From: Enoplosus armatus
Lineage: Eukaryota > Chordata > Actinopteri > Centrarchiformes > Enoplosidae
Length of the DNA stretch: 64,000 nucleotides
Reading direction: 5' to 3'
NCBI RefSeq assembly: GCF_043641665.1
Contig: NC_092203.1
Coordinates: forward strand, 6,432,067-6,496,066
The notes beneath the pieces are model-generated. The model ran no database searches and was not told where the DNA came from. It saw nothing but the letters and a program-made list of their open reading frames with translations. Positions within the stretch are counted from its first letter, which is position 1, and every line of letters starts with the position of its first letter. Below, in pieces: positions 57,434-64,000 of this stretch. The position numbers and the translations under genes are program-made.

Positions 57434-58497
57434 GTCTCAGTTTGTTGGCTGGTGAAGGATGGAAAATGAAATGATGACTGGAAAGGCCAAAATATCAAAA
57501 AGACTCTAGGTATTCATCAGTTTACTGGTTATTACTACAGTAGCTTTGGGACCCCTCTGAAAGGACTTTTCTGATAAAGTGATATATTAGCATTATGCAT
57601 TAAGGAGGCCCTTATAAATGTATACACTATTTTTAAATTATTTTATTGCACAGCCAAAGTGTCAGTGAAATATGAGAAATAAAAACGCATGGGATGTCGA
57701 CAGAGATCACTGGCTAAATTCATTCCCGTTACTTTGCTGTTACATGCAGTTTTAAGGATTTTTGTACACTAAAGTAAAGTAATGTAAACAGCATAGAAAG
57801 CTCCAAATGTTGAATGGAGTTTTGCAGGATTTTTAGTACAAGCTGCTCTTTTTTTTTCTTGGCATGTCCCTCATACGAGATCGTTTGGAGATATAGTAAC
57901 AGCACTTAAGGTCCTGCACTCCTCAGAGGTGCGTTTCCTCATTAATTTTCAGATGTTAGTATAATTATTGTAAGAGAACACGATCACTGTTGAGAAGACT
58001 GAGACTTTCAATGTTGCATTTTTTTTATATTCATAAAAGAATTATCAACAACAAAGCAGAAGAGAGACAGTGAATTTTAGTCCCTCGTACGCGTCAAAGC
58101 TGCAGGAACACTGGATCCTCTCATTAGAGCCTTGCTGGCCACATCTTTCAAACACCTCCAGTTTGTATTGCAGACTTTCCAATATTTTCTCAGACTTGAC
58201 AAAGCTCCTCCAGAGCCACAGGAGATACTATACAAGCCTTTTCACAGGCTGAGTAGTACTCCAGTACTCCCCACGACTGACACACTGAGCTTGATGTGCA
58301 ACACTGGTGGAGTGTTCCTCTATTAGACATCACTGAATAAACCAATCATGACTTTAACCTGAAGAATTTGCTTTTTTTTTAATTGGGTTGGGTTTAATAA
58401 ACTAATTAAAATGTTCATGTGCTGCTCGATTGCCATTTGTACCTAAAACAGTAACAGAACCTTTTCAATAACTATTAGGCCTATTATTTGTTTGCAG
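57434..58497. other. Non-genic AT-rich stretch
   Basis: No gene recognised. It ends in the acceptor CTATTATTTGTTTGCAG at 58497. Confidence 0.35.
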
Positions 58498-58617
58498 GGA
58501 CCCACCAGCATGCTGCGGACCTGCGTGCTCCCCCAGGACCCTCTGATGGTATATCTGATGGAAGTGAAAGGCCAGTGGGGGAATATCTTCAACATCATGT
58601 TTGTCCTCTCCAGAAAT
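58498..58617 (+). CDS. Candidate internal coding exon, unknown gene
   Basis: Exactly 120 bases between a good acceptor (TATTATTTGTTTGCAG) and a GTATGT donor, with no split codon at either end. The 40 codons read GPTSMLRTCVLPQDPLMVYL, then MEVKGQWGNIFNIMFVLSRN. Codon choice is strongly coding-like (CTG, GTG, CTC, AAC, ATC, TTC, CAG), in clear contrast to the AT-rich surroundings. I do not recognise the family. A possible next exon, in phase, is 60447-60531. If real it belongs to a plus-strand gene, antisense to sox1, perhaps with 37143-37290 and 38636-38677. Confidence 0.4.
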
Positions 58618-58644
58618 GTATGTTTTTATCACTTATTTCTCATC

Positions 58645-58735
58645 TACGTCTTTGAATGTCCTTTTTATTTAGTGATTCTTATGTGTGCTGTAACACTGCA
58701 ATTCCCCTTTAGGATAAATAAAGTACTCTTATCTA
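58645..58735 (+). repeat. LINE/SINE-type 3' tail
   Basis: TGTGTGCTGTAACACTGCAATTCCCC followed by AGGATAAATAAAGTACTC and TTATCTAT. A TAACACTG-AATTTCCCC-GGATAAATAAAGTA-TATCTAT ending is, from memory, the tail of common fish retroposons. It begins shortly after the donor of the previous feature. Confidence 0.55.
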
Positions 58736-58929
58736 TAGAAACAAATTCATTATTAATTAATAGTATCGCTGAAATAATAAAGAGGCTATCAGCTTTATCT
58801 ACCATGGTGTCATCATTTTCCACAAAGGTATCAGGATTAATGTGATAATGAAGTATTGCTGTTTTAAAATACATAGTTCGGTAGCTTTTTATTTTTCATT
58901 TTGGATTGAATCTATTAATGTTCTTTTTG

Positions 58930-59250
58930 CAAGTCTCTCTTGTATTAATCCAGCACGAGCTGGAGCAGAGTGATGTTATTAGGGGGCCTAGTCAGGCTCA
59001 CAGTGGGAGCTGAGCTGGCTGGGTATGGTGATTTCCACTTTACTTTTGTGTGGGTTAATGAAAGAAAAAAAAACCTGAAAAACCCTGAGCCTAATGGGAT
59101 TTGGTGATAAGAAATTACCAGCGCCGGGTCCTTCTCTTTTGTCTCTAGCTGGGAGTTCAATGGCTGAGCCAATAAGAGAGCTCAGGGCCTCGGTTACCGT
59201 AGAGACGAGAGAACACAGGCCACGGCGTCGCCATGGTAAACAGGGGAGCT
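58930..59250. promoter_or_regulatory. Candidate regulatory element with X-box-like sites
   Basis: A unique balanced segment with TGTATTAATCCAGCACG, TGGGTTAATGAAAG, GGTGATAAGAAATTACC, GCCAATAAG (CCAAT box at about 59168) and two RFX X-box-like strings: GTTACCGTAGAGACG (59193-59207) and GTCGCCATGGTAAAC (59227-59241). No acceptable frame. Confidence 0.45.
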
Positions 59251-60008
59251 GTTTGTCAAAGTTCTTTTGACACACATGCACATACACGCACACAGACACA
59301 CACTGTACTGTACATACACAAGTGTAGCCTGTGTCCAATGCTCCTTTTTCTCAGAAAACAATTGCAATTCAAACTGAATAGTTTCATTCAGAGACTAATG
59401 CAAGTAGATAACGAGGAGAAAACTGTATGCCATGACAGGAGGGAATTCCCCACAATGCTCTGGGGCAACAGAGGAAAATGATATACTGTGCAGAGCATAT
59501 AAAGTTCATGGTTCATTTGAAGAAATGGGCTTGTACCAAACTTTGTTAATTTTTCTGGTGATTTTTCGTGTAACACTTTAGCATATTCTCCTTTGGTGTT
59601 ACATGAGCATTTTTATTCAACTAAAATGACACAAAAAGTGACAAATCACCAGCTACACTGATCACACTTATCCATTTAAGACACCTTATTAATCACATTT
59701 CAAATCAACCTGATTGATTAGCAGTTTAAGAATTTGGAAAATGTTCAATACACCTGTATTAAAATTATTAATTTAAGTAGCATTTATATTTCACACTCAG
59801 CTTAGAAAAACTATCCCTGGCAGGAATAACCCACAATGCTCCAGGCCAACATAGAGGCAAATTATATGTTACATTGTTATACATTCATACATATGAGCTC
59901 ATTCATACATATAAACAGATGATTCTCTTATTTTGGTGTTATATGAGCATTTTTAGGAAATGGAAATTACACAAAAGTGACGGAAAAGTTAATCATCATG
60001 CATTACAG
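59251..60008. other. Non-genic stretch, local duplication
   Basis: 59430-59600 and 59810-59960 share strings in order (CCCCACAATGCTCTGGGGCAACAGAGG and CCCACAATGCTCCAGGCCAACATAGAGG types; TTTGGTGTTACATGAGCATTTTT and TTTGGTGTTATATGAGCATTTTT). They are diverged copies of one about 150-base unit roughly 370 bases apart. Confidence 0.6.
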
Positions 60009-60120
60009 TGTGTGTGTGTGTGTGTGTATAAATATATATATATATATATATATATTCTTTTTTTATATCATATTATATAATATAATATTATTATATTTTA
60101 TATTATATATATATTTTTTG
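60009..60120. repeat. TG, then AT array and AT-only foldback
   Basis: (TG)n 60009-60027, (AT)n 60030-60055, then an A/T-only stretch with repeated ATATTATAT words to about 60117. Confidence 0.9.
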
Positions 60121-60179
60121 ATGATTGTATTCATTATACAGACTCTTATGTAGCATTTATATTTTACACTCAAAAATCC

Positions 60180-60445
60180 CTGTATTCCAAACTGTCAGAC
60201 TGTGTTTTCACTCCGACAGTAGATTTCATCGCTGTAAGAGATTAGGCTCCAATTTCTGTGGTGGTTGCAGCCTGTGTTTTTCTTTTTAACTCGGAGGCCA
60301 CAGAGCTGAGCTGAATAACACAATGACAACAATAGGAGAGAGCATACCAGGAGCAAATGGGTGAGTGAGCAAGAGAAAGAGATAGGAAGAGAGAAAGTGA
60401 GAGAGAGCGAGAGAGAAAATGCACCTTGGCTTGCCTGCTCCTGCA
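60180..60445. promoter_or_regulatory. Possible conserved element with GA-rich end
   Basis: CACTCCGACAGTAGATTTCATCG, AGAGATTAGGCTCCAATTTC and AATAACACAATGACAACAAT (two SOX-like cores, 60317-60335), followed by a G/A-rich run at 60365-60418. Confidence 0.3.
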
Positions 60446-60446
60446 G

Positions 60447-60531
60447 TGCGTCAGCTCTATGGTGGAGTGGAAAACAAGCAAATTACAGAGCACTGCCACA
60501 AAGACAGTGGCCTTGTCATCTCAACCTGCCA
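60447..60531 (+). other. Weak candidate exon, phase 0 start
   Basis: Acceptor TTGGCTTGCCTGCTCCTGCAG and donor CCA|GTAAGG bound 85 bases that are open in the frame continuing 58498-58617 (CVSSMVEWKTSKLQSTATKT and eight more codons). Composition is not strongly coding. Confidence 0.15.
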
Positions 60532-60539
60532 GTAAGGAT

Positions 60540-61502
60540 TTCCTAAATTACCAGTAAAGCACTGGGAGGACTGCCCTATAGCTTATCTGCCACTCCAGTA
60601 AAGAGACAGAGACAGCTCTCTCCACGAAGGTCAGACTGCAACACGACATCAGCTTTTCTTTAAAACGCAGATATCATCCAGTCAGCGAGGTCCACCTCTC
60701 TGCTGTTATCTTAACAGTTTAACTGTTACCTTCTGAAAGTTACCTTTTTATTTTACCTTAACGGAACTGGTGTAACTTCAACAATAAATCAACAACAATC
60801 TCTATGCAGCTGTTGGCAAATATAAATATAGATAAAAAGACTCAGATCAAGCCAAACAGCTGGACGGAGCTGTCCTTATATGCTCTATCTTATAGCTATA
60901 ACTGAGCTTGTTCCTTCCTCCTTTCTCAGCTTTCATCACTGCTCATTTCACAGTTTTATCTCCTTCATGATGATGAGCAGTCGGATATATTTTTGTCACT
61001 TTTTTCTTCTGCCATGCTGCACTGTACTGGCCCTCTCTGAGGTCACATGGTAGGGAATATCAATGTGCAAACTGTCTCTGTCTCTTTAACATAAAACGGG
61101 CAGACTGAAAGATACTTTGTTAGTAAGCTACTGGCAGGTTTAATGTACAAAAAGTGATATTGACTTTCCAAAGCTAATAAGGGCTCTGAGAAGAGGGATG
61201 ACCCACAGTGAAAGAAAAACTAAATAATGGAACGTATTCAACTTTACAAATCACAAAATTAATGCCGACCATATTCGTGAATAATGGCTCTAATTTCCTG
61301 TGTCATTATGCTTTGGCCTGTTGCTTAAACAGTAAACAACTGAGGACAGTCAAATGGACAAAAGCTTGAATTTATGTCACTGAACAATAACTATTAAAAA
61401 CTGAATATTGTTACTGCTGCAGCATCAGACAGAGTGAACGCTGGTAATTTCTCATTGTAGGAAAAATGACGAGACATGAATGGGCCTTGTAAATGTAATG
61501 AT
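60540..61502. other. Non-genic stretch, possible small element
   Basis: 61240-61350 has CAAAATTAATGCCGACC, GAATAATGGCTCTAATTTCC and TGTCATTATGC, unique and homeodomain-like. Nothing else recognised. Confidence 0.3.
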
Positions 61503-61546
61503 CACACACACACACACACACACACCCACACACACACACACACACC
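61503..61546. repeat. (CA)n microsatellite, interrupted by CCC
   Basis: CA tract with one CCC interruption at about 61525-61527. Confidence 0.95.
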
Positions 61547-62664
61547 CCTACAGTAATGACATTTAAATGGCTCATTTGAAGATAAAAGGCCTGCTGACAT
61601 CAAATGGATCCTTGTTATCATAATAGCAAACAACTAACAAGAAATGAAGCAGCATAAAAAGACATGCCTCATATTTGTCTCCGTGAATACAATAACTAAG
61701 CAAACAAATATTGTTAACAAACAGCGATCTAAACTGTCTTTTCACATAAACACATTATGCGAATGTTTGCCAATTTACGCTTCACCAATAGCTGAAGGAA
61801 ATTAGCGTGCATTACAACCGGCTCTGCAGAGATTTTCAATTAATTTCCTTAAACAAGCATGACAAAACATGGGGTTGGTATTATTAAGCCTGAATTTTGT
61901 CAGCAAACAAGATCCAGATTTGAAAAGGAGATCCATGAAGCTTTATATTTTGTTGAGAATGTGATTCAAATGAACCCAAACATCATGAATGGCACTTTAG
62001 ACTGTTTGATTAACGCTTATGAGGCCTGTGTGGGAACTTCCATTCATATTCTTTTGTTACCCAACACTTTTGATCAATGGATCCTCCTGAAGTTTAGTTT
62101 TTTTGACAATATGAGGAACAGGACATTAAATCACATCAACTGTCCAATACAAAAACATTAACCTGAACTTAACCTTCAGCCCAGCTACAAATATTAGATT
62201 TTAACTCCAAGAGAAATTATTTCTCACATTTAAACTTCTACAGAAACATCAGTGGTAAATTACCAAAGGACTTGCTGACCGAGAAGGCATTACTTTGATA
62301 AACCAACCACATACTTCAAACTCTAAACGGTTCATTTCCTGCCTAAAAACGTCTCAGACCTAAATGTTGTGACACAATGACAGTTGTGAACACTTTTGGG
62401 TTTGGCTTTCCTCTGCCATCTCCACTGGCTGATGCAGAAGATATGCTGTTGTTAACCTTTAACTTGTTTACTCCAAGTTCACACAAGTCAGCTCTCAAAT
62501 CATCCTCGATAAAATCAACTTGGGCAGTCACTGATCCACGAGAACACAAGCACAGAGAAGAACGCAGATTGAGAAAAAACCTGAGCATAAACATTTCATT
62601 CATCACAACCAATTTTTATCACAAGACCAATGAACTGCTTCCATTAGATTTAGTCTCAGTCTGC
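61547..62664. other. Non-genic stretch, possible small element
   Basis: 61770-61860 (TTTACGCTTCACCAATAGC, GGAAATTAGCGTGCATTAC, TTTTCAATTAATTTCC) resembles the other candidate elements. 61859-62161 plus and 62343-62612 minus are open for about 90-100 codons without recognisable domains. Confidence 0.3.
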
Positions 62665-62691
62665 TCACACACACACACACACACACACACC
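62665..62691. repeat. (CA)n microsatellite
   Basis: Thirteen CA units, followed by a CT/CTC-rich tract at 62700-62825. Confidence 0.95.
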
Positions 62692-62829
62692 AGAAACTTC
62701 ATTTTCCTTTCATCTTCCTCATCAATCTCGTCATCCTCCCTTTTTTTTCATTCCCGTCTTCTTCTCCTCCTCCTCCTCCTCCCACCTCCTTCTTCCCTCT
62801 CCTTCTTCCTCCTCTCCTCCCCTCTCGGA

Positions 62830-63005
62830 GGGTCTCGCTGTAATAGGCGAGTCATTTCCCCCTATTACAAGACAGTACATTAGTCTCTGCCTGCACTATT
62901 TACACAAGTTAGCAGTCCAACCAAGCCATTTACAGAGGATCATTATAGCATGTGGTGTCCCAATACGCTTGGGAATCCTGAGATGAAATGATGGCTTGAA
63001 TGCAT
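62830..63005. promoter_or_regulatory. Candidate conserved element
   Basis: A unique segment with the near-mirror pair GCTGTAATAGGCGAGTC and CCCCCTATTACAAGAC, AACCAAGCCATTTAC and TCCCAATACGCTTGGGAATCC (the latter containing the inverted CCCAA...TTGGG). It ends at a TG/GA array (63012-63086). Confidence 0.35.
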
Positions 63006-63011
63006 TATCCC

Positions 63012-63086
63012 GTGTGTGTGTGTGTGTGTGTGTGCGTGAGAGAGAGAGACAGAGAGACAGAGAGAGACAGAGAGAGAGAGAGAGAT
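63012..63086. repeat. (TG)n joined to (GA)n
   Basis: TG array to 63038, then GAGA/GACA repeats to 63086. Confidence 0.95.
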
Positions 63087-63089
63087 CAA

Positions 63090-63560
63090 GGTGAGATCTC
63101 ACAATAGATCCTTTTAAAAGCCCAGCTCAGGATATATGATACTATTAAGATTTTTTGAGTACCAATTACACCACCACTACCTTAAGTGGCATTCCAGCCA
63201 TTCAATTTTGATACATTATGAAGATGGCTTCATATATTATACCAGGATCTTCTTTAAGATGTTCGGCAGCTGACGGCGTGGCCTCAAAGTGCTACAGGCA
63301 ATTTGACAAAATTATCAATCCTCCTGCATTTGGCTGCTGCCCCTTTTTCTGGGAGTGATATCATCTTAAATGAGAGCATTCCCCCTTTCCACCTGACACT
63401 ATCTTAACACCATTTACTGGTAACAATGTAATATCCAGCTATCTAATACCATATGCGACGACATCTGCCTAACATGGTGTCCCGAGGATGTGAAGTACTG
63501 GTCTGGTACATATGGAGCCTTACCCGTCAGCGTGTTTGATACAGTACACACTCCGACCTT
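63090..63560. promoter_or_regulatory. Long candidate conserved element
   Basis: About 450 bases of unique, repeat-free, compositionally even sequence with several homeodomain-like and CpG-bearing strings (ACCAATTACACC, CAAAATTATCAATCC, GCTGACGGCGTGGCC, ATATGCGACGACATC). On minus, 63530-63563 is bounded by AAG and GTAAGG splice-like sites. Frames are closed. Confidence 0.4.
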
Positions 63561-64000
63561 CAAAGAAGTAAAATAAAGCCTCTAACTGAAGACAAATCTG
63601 TCAGATTAGAGTAACATTGTTCACACAAAATACAGCCTTTTCAAGACAAACCAAAACTCACTCTGCGGCTTGCTGTCACCTGTCAGTCACTGTCACTGTC
63701 ACTTCAGCCATGATGTTAAAAACGGATAATGGTTCAACACAGGAAGAGAAAAATCTACTTCAACTTCATTTTATTTTTTCCTGTCTGGAAAAATCTTTTC
63801 CCGTTTCCTACCAATCCAGGCAGCATCACATTTTCTACAAATGTATTATAAATGCAGATAAGGTGTATATGAATACAATTTGGAGAGCATAGGGTCAGTC
63901 TGGAATGTGGGACGTAGTGCTTGCTTCCAACAAACTCAAAAATAAACAAAACTAACCAAAGTCAGAAATCAAAAAAGTGAAATGATAAAATCAAAAGTTA
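63561..64000. other. Non-genic stretch to the window end
   Basis: Nothing recognised. A short imprecise GTCACT repeat lies at 63682-63702. Confidence 0.4.

Noticed and set aside
61859..62612. Frames of about 90-100 codons on both strands
   Set aside because: No domain, no splice structure, AT-rich codons. Lengths are within chance for the number of frames in 64 kb.
1..64000. CRISPR arrays, tRNA or rRNA genes, operons
   Set aside because: No spaced direct repeats, cloverleaf sequences or ribosomal segments were seen; the content is that of a vertebrate nuclear chromosome.

Overview
The window reads as nuclear DNA of a bony fish, most likely a percomorph teleost. The evidence is one intronless SOX1-type gene, very many CA/TG microsatellites, and several families of dispersed repeats that recur inside the window and that I recognise from memory as common in percomorph genomes. 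There are no bacterial or organellar genes, and I found no tRNA, rRNA or CRISPR array.

The only complete protein gene I can name is sox1 (31895-32959, minus strand), a SoxB1 HMG-box transcription factor of 354 residues. It lies in a GC-rich island of about 1.5 kb (roughly 31.9-33.4 kb). Its likely promoter lies just upstream (33.2-33.36 kb) and carries an inverted CCAAT box, a perfect POU octamer and a CRE-like TGACGTC. Two candidate poly(A) signals lie downstream at 31.51 and 31.37 kb.

The rest is a gene desert, as expected around a developmental regulator. From 1 to 31 kb (3' of sox1) there are repeats, microsatellites, a 580-base pyrimidine tract and a series of unique-looking segments dense in homeodomain and POU core motifs, which I read as candidate conserved regulatory elements. 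From 33.4 to 64 kb (5' of sox1) the pattern is similar. It includes a segment at 46.5-46.9 kb with a cluster of SOX-type sites, an element at 58.9-59.25 kb with two X-box-like sites, and a long run of similar segments at 62.8-63.5 kb. These element calls come from reading composition and motifs, not from alignment.

I also see several exon-like segments that cannot be tied to a known gene. On the plus strand they are a start-codon exon at 3305-3354, an open segment at 14796-15041, a phase-compatible pair at 37143-37290 and 38636-38677, and a 40-codon phase 0-0 segment at 58498-58617 with coding-like codon use. On the minus strand, 20 kb upstream of sox1 and in the same orientation, 52722-52824 has excellent splice sites but no long frame. 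That could be an exon of a sox1-associated long non-coding RNA. These are the least explained parts of the window.
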